From Photobacterium sanctipauli (lineage in GTDB: Bacteria > Pseudomonadota > Gammaproteobacteria > Enterobacterales > Vibrionaceae): 64,000 bases of DNA. Position numbers and translations under genes: made by a program. The notes beneath the pieces are model-generated. The model saw nothing but the letters and a program-made list of their open reading frames with translations. It made no database searches and was not told where the DNA came from. Location: assembly GCF_003026495.1 (NCBI RefSeq), contig NZ_PYMA01000001.1, positions 310,001 through 374,000 of the forward strand. The letters run 5' to 3'. This document shows, one piece after another, positions 43,702 through 51,770 of this stretch (position 1 is its first letter; every line of letters begins with the position of its first letter).

Positions 43702-44397
43702 ATGGCAGGATTTAACAAAGTCGTCGACAGCTATGAAGCAGCACTGGACGGCCTTGAAGACGGCATGGCCGTGATTGCAGGCGGTTTCGGTTTATGTGGT
43801 ATACCGGAAGGGCTAATTGCCAACATTAAACAACGTGGTACCCGTGATTTAACCGTGGTGTCCAACAACTGTGGAATCGATGAATTCGGCCTTGGTATTT
43901 TGCTTGAAGATCGCCAGATCAAAAAAATGGTTGCCTCTTATGTGGGCGAGAACAAATTGTTTGAAGAGCAACTGCTATCTGGCGTACTGGAAGTTGAATT
44001 AACACCGCAGGGTACACTGGCCGAAAAAATGCGAGCAGGCGGTGCGGGTATTCCAGCTTTCTATACTGCTACAGGCTACGGCACCCCGATTGCTGAAGGT
44101 AAGCCTGTTGCCGAGTTCGACGGGAAACAATACATTCAGGAGCGCTCAATCACAGGCGACTTCGCCATTGTTAAGGCCTGGAAAGCCGACCGTTACGGCA
44201 ATGCTATCTATCGCCATACCGCACAAAACTTCAACCCGCTTGCTGCAACCGCAGGCAAGATCACCGTATTGGAAGTCGAAGAAATTGTTGAGCCTAGTGA
44301 GTTAGACCCAACTCAAATCCACACGCCGGGGATCTACGTTAACCGTGTCATCAAAGGCACTTTTGAGAAGCGTATCGAGCAGCGCACGACACGCTAA
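43702..44397 (+). CDS. 3-oxoacid (acetoacetate) CoA-transferase subunit A
   Basis: This 231-residue subunit has the CoA-transferase A pattern [17 protein letters not shown] (about residues 24-40), LTVVSNNCG, and [15 protein letters not shown]. With subunit B it moves CoA from succinyl-CoA to acetoacetate, giving acetoacetyl-CoA for thiolysis. Acetoacetate is the product of fumarylacetoacetate cleavage, which explains its position right after the homogentisate operon. AAGGAAT precedes the ATG. It may also serve other ketone-body metabolism. Confidence 0.92.
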   Translation: MAGFNKVVDSYEAALDGLEDGMAVIAGGFGLCGIPEGLIANIKQRGTRDLTVVSNNCGIDEFGLGILLEDRQIKKMVASYVGENKLFEEQLLSGVLEVELTPQGTLAEKMRAGGAGIPAFYTATGYGTPIAEGKPVAEFDGKQYIQERSITGDFAIVKAWKADRYGNAIYRHTAQNFNPLAATAGKITVLEVEEIVEPSELDPTQIHTPGIYVNRVIKGTFEKRIEQRTTR

Positions 44398-44477
44398 CCG
44401 GTTAATAAAACATTCCACAGAACAACAATTTCAATAGGGCACAGCATCATTAGTGCTTGCCCAGCAAGGAGCAAAAA

Positions 44478-45134
44478 ATGGCTTTAACTCGTGAGCAAAT
44501 GGCACAGCGCGTTGCGCGTGAACTTCAAGATGGCTACTACGTCAACCTTGGTATTGGTATTCCTACTCTGGTTGCCAACTATGTTCCCGACGGCATGGAA
44601 GTCATGCTGCAATCTGAAAACGGTCTATTGGGCATGGGCGCATTTCCGACTGAAGACGAAATCGATGCCGATATGATCAACGCAGGTAAGCAGACCGTCA
44701 CAACTGTTACTGGCGCCTCAATCTTCTCATCAGCCGAATCGTTCGCCATGATCCGCGGCGGCCACGTTGATTTAACCGTACTCGGCGCCTTCGAAGTCGA
44801 TGTTTGGGGCAATATCGCGTCATGGATGATCCCGGGCAAACTGGTTAAAGGCATGGGCGGTGCCATGGATCTGGTTACCGGCGCCGACAACATCATTGTC
44901 ACCATGACCCACGCCTCGAAAAATGGTGACTCAAAGCTACTCCCAAGCTGTACCCTTCCGCTTACTGGCGCAGGCTGCATCAAGAAAGTCCTGACTGACC
45001 TGGCCTACCTGGAAATCAAAGATGGCGCATTCTGGCTCAAAGAGCGCGCGCCGGGTGTCAGCGTTGAAGAAATTAAACAAAAAACCGCAGGAGAGCTCGT
45101 TGTTCAGGGAGAGATCCCTGAGATGCAATTCTAA
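44478..45134 (+). CDS. 3-oxoacid (acetoacetate) CoA-transferase subunit B
   Basis: This 218-residue subunit carries the catalytic glutamate in LQSENGLLGMG and the oxyanion-type glycine motif NLGIGIPTLVANYVP. VTGADNIIVTMTHASKNGDSK is the conserved C-terminal part. AAGGAG 6 bp before the ATG at 44478 fixes the start; the frame opens at a TTG 21 bases earlier. It follows subunit A by 80 bp and is the last gene of the CoA-transferase pair. Confidence 0.92.
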   Translation: MALTREQMAQRVARELQDGYYVNLGIGIPTLVANYVPDGMEVMLQSENGLLGMGAFPTEDEIDADMINAGKQTVTTVTGASIFSSAESFAMIRGGHVDLTVLGAFEVDVWGNIASWMIPGKLVKGMGGAMDLVTGADNIIVTMTHASKNGDSKLLPSCTLPLTGAGCIKKVLTDLAYLEIKDGAFWLKERAPGVSVEEIKQKTAGELVVQGEIPEMQF

Positions 45135-45232
45135 CTTCCACAACCGAAGCACCCCGGCCATACAACAACAATAAGATCAGTATGGCTGGGCTTCCTATGT
45201 ACTTGGACAACAACTTCAAAAGGAACAGCAAC

Positions 45233-46201
45233 ATGCCAACAAAGCTACACTCTTTTTTGTTAATGCTACCCGTGTTGATCTTTTCGTTTTTTATGCCGCA
45301 TTTGGTGAATGCGAATACAGATAGCAACGCATACCAACCTTCTGACATCACCAAGGTGGTAATGCTGGGTACCGGGACTCCCTTCAACGATGCCAAACAC
45401 TCTGGCCAATCTATCGCGATTGTAGTTAACGACCAGGTCTATCTTGTCGACTTCGGCCCTGGCGCCGTCAGACAAATGGACGCGGCTAGGCAGCTCGGTT
45501 TCGCCGGATTCCCAGGCAATACCATGCGCCCAACCTTTCTGAAAACCGCTTTCCTAACCCACCTCGACTCTGACCATACTACAGGCCTACCCGATATCAT
45601 TCTGACCCCATGGGTACTTGGCCGAAAAGAACCGCTACAACTGTTTGGCCCGCCAAACACCAAATTCATGGTCAACAATGTGCTCGCTGCTTACTCTACT
45701 GATATTGAACACCGCATGAAGGGCAAGCAGCCAGCGACCCCGGAAGGCTATAAAGTCAATACCACCACCATCAAGCAAGAGGGCGTGGTATATCAGGATG
45801 ACAACGTAAAAGTTGAAGCCTTCAATGCACGCCACGGCGACTGGCCTGATGGTTATGCGTTAGGCTTTCGTTTCACCACCCCTGATCGTGTGATTGTCAT
45901 CTCTGGTGATACCGCCTACGACGAAAACGTGATTAAGCATTACGAAGGGGCAGATATTCTTATCCATGAAGTTTACAGCATGGAAGGGCTTGCCAAGCGT
46001 ACTCCTGATTGGCAGAAATACCACCAAGCCGCCCACACCTCGACCGAGGAGCTGGCTAAAATTGGCGACCGAATAAAACCAAAGCTATTAGTGCTAAACC
46101 ACGTGCTTTACTTCGGCGCCGGGGAAGAATCAATTGATCAAGAATTCCGTAGCTTCTACAACGGAAAGTACGTCATGGCGCAAGATCTCGACGTTTATTA
46201 A
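45233..46201 (+). CDS. Exported RNase Z-like MBL-fold hydrolase
   Basis: This 322-residue protein has a signal peptide (about 28 residues, ending LVNA) and a metallo-beta-lactamase fold of the RNase Z/arylsulfatase-like type: VVMLGTGTPF, FLTHLDSDHTTGLPDI, ARHGDW, VISGDTAYDE and LVLNHVLYF. The metal motif is His110-x-Asp112-x-Asp114-His115, with Asp replacing the second His of HxHxDH. The rest of the site seems complete. Periplasmic location rules out tRNA processing. AAAGGA before the ATG at 45233 and the signal peptide set the start. Substrate unknown. It ends at its own terminator; link to the upstream CoA-transferase is unclear. Confidence 0.87.
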   Translation: MPTKLHSFLLMLPVLIFSFFMPHLVNANTDSNAYQPSDITKVVMLGTGTPFNDAKHSGQSIAIVVNDQVYLVDFGPGAVRQMDAARQLGFAGFPGNTMRPTFLKTAFLTHLDSDHTTGLPDIILTPWVLGRKEPLQLFGPPNTKFMVNNVLAAYSTDIEHRMKGKQPATPEGYKVNTTTIKQEGVVYQDDNVKVEAFNARHGDWPDGYALGFRFTTPDRVIVISGDTAYDENVIKHYEGADILIHEVYSMEGLAKRTPDWQKYHQAAHTSTEELAKIGDRIKPKLLVLNHVLYFGAGEESIDQEFRSFYNGKYVMAQDLDVY

Positions 46202-46225
46202 CATTCGTCCTTGAGCACAAAAATA

Positions 46226-46258
46226 AAAACCTTGGGCCATATTACAGCCCAAGGTTTT
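46226..46258. terminator. Bidirectional terminator after the exported MBL gene
   Basis: A 12-bp perfect stem AAAACCTTGGGC / GCCCAAGGTTTT with a nine-base loop lies between convergent genes. Confidence 0.88.
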
Positions 46259-46283
46259 ATCATTTTACTTCAGTATCCCGGTT

Positions 46284-47945
46284 CTATCGGCGTCGAGAAA
46301 AGCTCGGGCGTGAATGCCTAGGGTCAACTGGCTGTTCAACAGAATGAGAAGGTTCCTCATGCTGCTGCTCTTCACCATACTTATTGACTAAACGGCCTTC
46401 ATTATACATTTCTGCCATATACTGAGATGGTGCTTTCACGTCAGACAGATCCGTCAATGTCTTCAGGTAGGCAACAACAGCAAGCTCTTCCAGTTCAGTG
46501 AGTTTCAAGTCACCAACAGCAAACGTTGCTATGTTATGGTCAAACTCAGGCTCTGGCCAACAATTTTGATCCATCGCCTCTTCAACACTCACGTCAGAAC
46601 CAGTACAACGTGTTTTGCCAAAGAAACATGCAGTCGATATCGCCATTTTCGCATCGTCATCGACAGCATTATCACAAGCCTCATGATCGTAATCTACATT
46701 TGACGAGTTATAAAAATGAACCAACTGTTCTAATGTTTTAAACCAACCATTATGGGTGTATGCCTTGGCAAAACCTTCATATGGTCGTTTATCTACATTA
46801 CGTACCGTCGGTACTTTATGTTGGCCCATATGGTTAAAGTTACCCGTCATCGCAAAGACACCTTCATTAGGCTCTGGGTTTTCAGGGATTTCATGGTTAC
46901 GAGGTACACCAATATTAAAATATCTATCATTGGTATAGCGTTGCCCTGGCGTTACACCAAATGTATCACCATCACTCACATGACAAGCATTACATGCCGC
47001 TTTGGTATAGAACATAAAGCGACCAAAGTTCTCTTGAGGTGAGAAATCCTCAAAAGCTAAAGAGATTGGTTCATTATTTTCTTCGGCCTTCTTAATTTCT
47101 TTCGCAAGAGCATGATCTCGTTTTGTATGAAATGGGTTATTATCCTTCGACATTTGCCATGCAGCTAATGAGACAGCAAATCGACCAAAGGCTTGCTTAA
47201 CATCTTTGTCACTACTACAACGTAATTTTTTACCCCAAGAATATTGATAAAGCTGCGGCCCCCAAAGTGATTTTTTTACTTGTTTACAGACCTCATACAT
47301 ATTAGGTAAAGCCTGCTCAACAGGGTTAATAAATGGGCTAGCATGCGCCTGATCAGTCATTGGACCTAAATACTTGCTATACATACTATGATATTTGTGA
47401 TCAATGCCCTCGAATACATCAACGTGTTTTTCTAGCTCAAACCCTGTTGCTCGACCATTCCAAAAGGCACCACCACATGGAAGAATAATTCGAGGCCCAT
47501 TTGGAATTTGGAAGAAGCATCGTCCTTCATTATCAAAGTTTTCTAAACCCCGAATCTTGCCATCTTTATAGTCCAAAAACTGGACATATTTATTTGTTGG
47601 CGGCTTTAGTGTACCCACACTAAAACCATCAGACCCCGTCACGGCAACCTGCCCTAAGTTAACCTCAGAGTCACCACCCGTACCACCAGTATCGGAAGTA
47701 TGGCACGATGCACATGATTGGTTTCGATTAATCGAAATTTCAGTAAAAAATAGCCTTTTCCCAAACTCCTCAATATAAGTCATATCTTCAGGGTTAGATG
47801 TTGGAAACCCTGGAAAAGAAGGAAATGCATCATTCGCATAAGCATTAAATGAAAATAGACTTAGCCCTATAATTACTCCTTTAGTAGTATTAAACTTTAA
47901 TTCATTATTATTTTTTAACTTAGTATTTCTTATTTTATATAGCAT
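46284..47945 (-). CDS. Large di-haem cytochrome c peroxidase-like protein
   Basis: This 553-residue exported protein of the CcpA/MauG family has a signal peptide (ending NAYA, about residue 37) and two haem c sites, CASCH (78-82) and CNACH (in the second half), each with a possible distal ligand. It is longer than the usual 320-450 residues because of insertions between and after the haems, several extra cysteines, and a polar His/Arg-rich C-terminal tail. It may reduce peroxide or oxidise an envelope substrate. The frame extends to a GTG at 47957; the ATG at 47945 is preferred. The 5' part is AT-rich. Confidence 0.85.
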   Translation of the reverse strand: MLYKIRNTKLKNNNELKFNTTKGVIIGLSLFSFNAYANDAFPSFPGFPTSNPEDMTYIEEFGKRLFFTEISINRNQSCASCHTSDTGGTGGDSEVNLGQVAVTGSDGFSVGTLKPPTNKYVQFLDYKDGKIRGLENFDNEGRCFFQIPNGPRIILPCGGAFWNGRATGFELEKHVDVFEGIDHKYHSMYSKYLGPMTDQAHASPFINPVEQALPNMYEVCKQVKKSLWGPQLYQYSWGKKLRCSSDKDVKQAFGRFAVSLAAWQMSKDNNPFHTKRDHALAKEIKKAEENNEPISLAFEDFSPQENFGRFMFYTKAACNACHVSDGDTFGVTPGQRYTNDRYFNIGVPRNHEIPENPEPNEGVFAMTGNFNHMGQHKVPTVRNVDKRPYEGFAKAYTHNGWFKTLEQLVHFYNSSNVDYDHEACDNAVDDDAKMAISTACFFGKTRCTGSDVSVEEAMDQNCWPEPEFDHNIATFAVGDLKLTELEELAVVAYLKTLTDLSDVKAPSQYMAEMYNEGRLVNKYGEEQQHEEPSHSVEQPVDPRHSRPSFSRRR

Positions 47946-48485
47946 ACAGCCCACCAACTTCTCACCTAGACAAGAACGTAGTTTTAATACCGCATCTTCT
48001 TAAACAACGGGAAGATAGAATAAATTTAGCATGGTGGGTAAATTTTTATTTCTCAACAACGGAAATTATCAAATAAAAGAATGCTAATAAATTTCATTTC
48101 CAAATGAGTACAACAAAAAATTAAAACCAATAAAATAATCAAAGTTAAAATTCACTCTCAATAGTGAAATATCAGACAATAAAAACGACAATTATATTTT
48201 TTAGTGACACTTTATTACTGCAAAAAACAAATTAATTACAAGAGTCATAAAAAAGTAATATGAAATATTCATAAGACGAGTATCACCACCTTTATGCGTC
48301 TTAAAATACAAGCAAGATTGTCCAATATTTTAGTATTATGCAACCGTGATAGTTAGCAATGCCCAATCATTGCTGCTCTTGCTACTTTAGTCATAACAAA
48401 ACCATGCAACTAATAGCAATAGCCATTACAATTGAGTAAGGCGCTTACTGGCTCTTTGAGCATGAAACTAACAATAAGAGGCACT
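47946..48485. other. AT-rich intergenic region without a recognisable gene
   Basis: This 540-bp divergent region between the peroxidase and amidohydrolase genes is strongly AT-rich with many A/T tracts. Both promoters must lie here. I see no ORF with codon bias and no convincing RNA or repeat. Confidence 0.5.
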
Positions 48486-50177
48486 ATGGCTCATCTCATC
48501 AAAGCCAGTTGGATCGGATTATGTATGGCTTTGGTATCACCAGCGTTAGCCGACAACACCGCTGATACCATTATCATCAACGCAAATATCTACAACCAAG
48601 CAGCTACTGCCATCGCTATTGATGAAGGGATCATCACCCACATTGGCAGTGACAATGCTGTATTGAAGCACCAAGAGGAAGCAACAGAAATTATCGATAT
48701 GGATGGCGCGTTCATCATGCCAGGATTTATCGATAATCATAACCATGTGTTTGAAGCAGCCTCTGAAGCCGGCGGTAGCTGTGAACTCGCAGCGGATGGT
48801 AACTTAGATGCTCAAATTCCCTACCTTAAACAGTGCCAGCAACATGCAGTTAAAGGGAAATGGGTTACGGGTTATGGCTTTTCTATCGATCGTATTCTAG
48901 AGCAACAAGAAGAGGATCCAGAGGCACTGTCACCCCGCCAAGTACTGGATGCGATCTTCCCGAACCAACCCGTTGTCATCATGGAGCAAACTTCCCACTC
49001 AATGTGGGTGAATTCAACCGCATTAGATCTTGCCGGTATTAACGAGAGTTCGCCTGAACCTCAAGGTGGGAAACTGTTAAGGAACCCGCTGACCGGCGAT
49101 CTTAATGGCATCCTGCTCGATAATGCGGGTGACATAGTGATGGAACTCGCTTGGAACAGCCTAGATGACCAATTCAATTTAAGTTACGACGGCCTGCTAG
49201 CGGGACTTGAAGAAGCGGCAAGCCACGGCATTACCACCATAGGTGATGGTCGCATGTACTGGAAACGGGGCTGGTATGAAGTATGGCAACAAGCAGAGAA
49301 AGACCAAACACTAACTGCCCGAGTATCGCTACGCCCTTGGATATACCCCCAAGATGCCATGGAGCCGCAACTCCAATACTTAAATAATATTCGCAGCAAC
49401 AAGCAGGGCTCAAAGATTATCGTCGACCAGGTGAAAATGTATAGCGACGGCATTTTCATTAACGGGACTGCGAAAACCCTCGCCCCGTATTTATCCACCT
49501 ATATTGAAGATGAGCCTAATGGCATCAATTACATCCCACCAGAGCAAATGCAATCATGGTTGCAAAAACTCGATAGTATCGGTTTCGGTGCCCATATCCA
49601 TGCCATTGGCGATAGCGCAATTCGGGAATCCCTCAATGCGGTTGAATCCAGGCGTAAAGCAGGTTCAAACCAAGACTATACCCTTACCCATGTTGAATTG
49701 GTAAGCAGTCGAGATGTACCTCGATTCAAGCAACTCAATGTCACCGCTGATTTTCAAGTCGGCTCAGATTACGTGGCCTATCACGATCATCGCTGGGCTG
49801 AAGCCTTTCTGGGGGCAAAACGAACACGTTCGCTGATGCAAATTCGTCGCCTAGTCGATACCGGCGCAAATATCACCTTGAGCAGCGACTGGAATGTGCA
49901 CGACATCAACCCGCTAGTCGGTATTCGCAATAGCCTGATCATGGGCAAGACAGGTATGCCAGATATTAATGCCGCCATTGATGCCTATACCATTAATGCA
50001 GCCAAAAGCCTTGGGCTAGACGACATTACCGGCACTATCACGGTCGGAAAGTCAGCCGACTTGGTTGTATTAGATGAAGACCTCACCCAGCTGGCTATCG
50101 AAGAGATAGCCGAAACGCAGGTGCTGATTACCATACTGGAAGGCGAGATTGTTTACGATAGCAGTGCCGGCAACTAA
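48486..50177 (+). CDS. Exported amidohydrolase, YtcJ/AepA-like
   Basis: This 563-residue metal-dependent amidohydrolase of the YtcJ (amidohydrolase-3) family has a signal peptide (MAHLIKASWIGLCMALVSPALA). Metal-site elements are GFIDNHNHVFEA (His-x-His), HIHAIGDSAIRES, LTHVELV and LSSDWNV. Its location would be periplasmic or extracellular, as proposed for AepA-like proteins. The frame opens at a TTG at 48432; an AGAGG site and the signal peptide favour the ATG at 48486. Substrate unknown. It is a single gene. Confidence 0.87.
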   Translation: MAHLIKASWIGLCMALVSPALADNTADTIIINANIYNQAATAIAIDEGIITHIGSDNAVLKHQEEATEIIDMDGAFIMPGFIDNHNHVFEAASEAGGSCELAADGNLDAQIPYLKQCQQHAVKGKWVTGYGFSIDRILEQQEEDPEALSPRQVLDAIFPNQPVVIMEQTSHSMWVNSTALDLAGINESSPEPQGGKLLRNPLTGDLNGILLDNAGDIVMELAWNSLDDQFNLSYDGLLAGLEEAASHGITTIGDGRMYWKRGWYEVWQQAEKDQTLTARVSLRPWIYPQDAMEPQLQYLNNIRSNKQGSKIIVDQVKMYSDGIFINGTAKTLAPYLSTYIEDEPNGINYIPPEQMQSWLQKLDSIGFGAHIHAIGDSAIRESLNAVESRRKAGSNQDYTLTHVELVSSRDVPRFKQLNVTADFQVGSDYVAYHDHRWAEAFLGAKRTRSLMQIRRLVDTGANITLSSDWNVHDINPLVGIRNSLIMGKTGMPDINAAIDAYTINAAKSLGLDDITGTITVGKSADLVVLDEDLTQLAIEEIAETQVLITILEGEIVYDSSAGN

Positions 50178-50255
50178 TTATATTTACCGTTAACGCCAAT
50201 ACTGCATTCATATACGTCTGCCAGCAGAGTTTAATTGTCACTGGCAGACAAACCG

Positions 50256-50819
50256 TTAATCGTTGATATTTTCTTTTACGACTCGGGCTGGGTTACCAAC
50301 GACGACGGTATCAGCCGGTACATCCTTGGTCACCACACTGCCGCCCCCAACGACCGCGCCATCACCAATGGTCACGCCCGGCAATACCAATACATTGGCG
50401 CCAATCCACACCTTATCGCCAATTGTGATAGGTTTAGCGAATTCTTCATAGGTGTAACGTGTTTTAGCATCAAGCGGATGGCCTGCGGTACACAAGGTAA
50501 CGTTCGGCCCAATCATCACATAATCGCCAATGGTCACTTTGCCACAATCGAGGATCACGCCATTGGCATTCATATAGAAATTTTTGCCAACCGTGATGTT
50601 ATAGCCATAGTCACAGAAAAAGTTGCCATTCAGGGCGGTGGTGTCATCTGCCTTGCCAAACAAACGCTTGATAAGCTCGGTTTTCTCTTGTTTATCAAAG
50701 CAATTGGAGATCTCATGACTCAGCTTTCTTGCCACTGCTCTATCATCTGGCAACCCATCATTGTCCGGGTGGTACAGCATCCCGCTGATTAAACTTTTTT
50801 CTCTGTCTGTTAGTGCCAT
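50256..50819 (-). CDS. Sugar O-acetyltransferase (maltose/galactoside acetyltransferase family)
   Basis: This 187-residue left-handed beta-helix acetyltransferase has the Maa/LacA N-terminal segment EKSLISGMLYHPDNDGL, hexapeptide repeats from ITVGKNFYMNANGVILDCGKV (split) onward, and the catalytic-His region CTAGHPLDAKTR. The C-terminal GVTIGDGAVVGGGSVVTKDVP forms the last coils. It would acetylate a sugar with acetyl-CoA in the cytoplasm; the specific sugar is not known and no sugar operon is adjacent. Confidence 0.92.
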   Translation of the reverse strand: MALTDREKSLISGMLYHPDNDGLPDDRAVARKLSHEISNCFDKQEKTELIKRLFGKADDTTALNGNFFCDYGYNITVGKNFYMNANGVILDCGKVTIGDYVMIGPNVTLCTAGHPLDAKTRYTYEEFAKPITIGDKVWIGANVLVLPGVTIGDGAVVGGGSVVTKDVPADTVVVGNPARVVKENIND

Positions 50820-51161
50820 TACTGCTCGCTCCTACACGATTAGGCGTAAATCTGGTAACGCATAGTAGCAGTCTTATTCCCTTTTTCATGCACTCACGTG
50901 TAATAATGTGCCATACACAGCACTTTGTAATAAGCAATCACTGGTTGCGTTATCCATGCTTGTCCTAAAATATAAAACCCAGCTAAATAATTATAAACAA
51001 GCCTGATTGATATATTGAATTCACGTTATTATCGTAAAAATAAAACAACTAATTAAGTTACATCTTCGTTATTGAATTAATGTCACGTCAATATTCATGA
51101 CAAAGCATATTTCCGTTGCTAGCTTGAAATAACAAATATAATATCTTGGCTAGGAACCACC
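50820..51161. other. Divergent intergenic region without a recognisable gene
   Basis: This 340-bp AT-rich gap holds the promoters of the acetyltransferase and cytochrome b561 genes. I see no ORF, repeat or clear operator. Confidence 0.5.
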
Positions 51162-51701
51162 ATGAAAACAGTAAATTATGACCGAGCAACCCGATATTTA
51201 CATTGGCTAATGGCGATTATCATCATATACGCAACCTGTGCAGGTTATGCCATGCACTTAGTCATTGATAGCCACCCGAACATTTTTCAATTCTTATCAG
51301 TATTGAATATGTCCTTAGCAACCATTGGAAGTATTGCTTTTATAATACGCTGGATTTGGAAATATTTTCGTCCAGTCAAATCATTTAATGAAAAAGGTAT
51401 CCCCCAGTGGCAATCAAGCCTGGCTCACCTCATTCATAGTGTCATCTACCAATTGATGTTGGTCGTGTTTATCAGTGGCTTTTTGATGCTTGAAACAAGC
51501 TACGAATTATTTTGGCTCATCACTATCCCCAACCCGATAACTTCTCCGGATATCAATAGCTTCTTTTTTACGGTGCACCGCATCAGTTGCGCGGCACTGG
51601 CCCTGGTTGTTTTGCTTCATGCATCTGCGGCACTTAAACATCACTTTGTCACCAAAAACCTAGTACTCAAGCGTATGTTGGGGCAAGCAAAAGTGATATA
51701 A
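51162..51701 (+). CDS. Cytochrome b561 family protein
   Basis: This 179-residue inner-membrane protein has four transmembrane helices and the b561 pattern: YDRATRYLHWLMAI (haem His near residue 14), AHLIHSVIYQLMLV (His in helix 3) and VHRISCAALALVVLLHASAAL (two His in helix 4). It would bind two b haems and carry electrons between quinols and a periplasmic acceptor. GGAACC precedes the ATG. It faces the PhoX-family gene convergently, so no operon partner is evident. Confidence 0.9.
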   Translation: MKTVNYDRATRYLHWLMAIIIIYATCAGYAMHLVIDSHPNIFQFLSVLNMSLATIGSIAFIIRWIWKYFRPVKSFNEKGIPQWQSSLAHLIHSVIYQLMLVVFISGFLMLETSYELFWLITIPNPITSPDINSFFFTVHRISCAALALVVLLHASAALKHHFVTKNLVLKRMLGQAKVI

Positions 51702-51715
51702 GCGGCTGACTAAAA

Positions 51716-51736
51716 AATGCCCCAGGAAGGGGCATT
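51716..51736 (-). terminator. Terminator downstream of the PhoX-family gene
   Basis: An 8-bp perfect stem AATGCCCC / GGGGCATT with a five-base loop is followed on the minus strand by TTTTAG. Confidence 0.85.
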
Positions 51737-51770
51737 CATTCGTTATATTATAGCTCAATACCTTGCGGAC

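Noticed and set aside
45233-46201. True RNase Z (tRNA 3' processing)
   Set aside because: A signal peptide places it outside the cytoplasm.
50235-50792. 185-codon open frame on the plus strand
   Set aside because: It lies antisense to the clear sugar O-acetyltransferase gene and has no domain pattern of its own.
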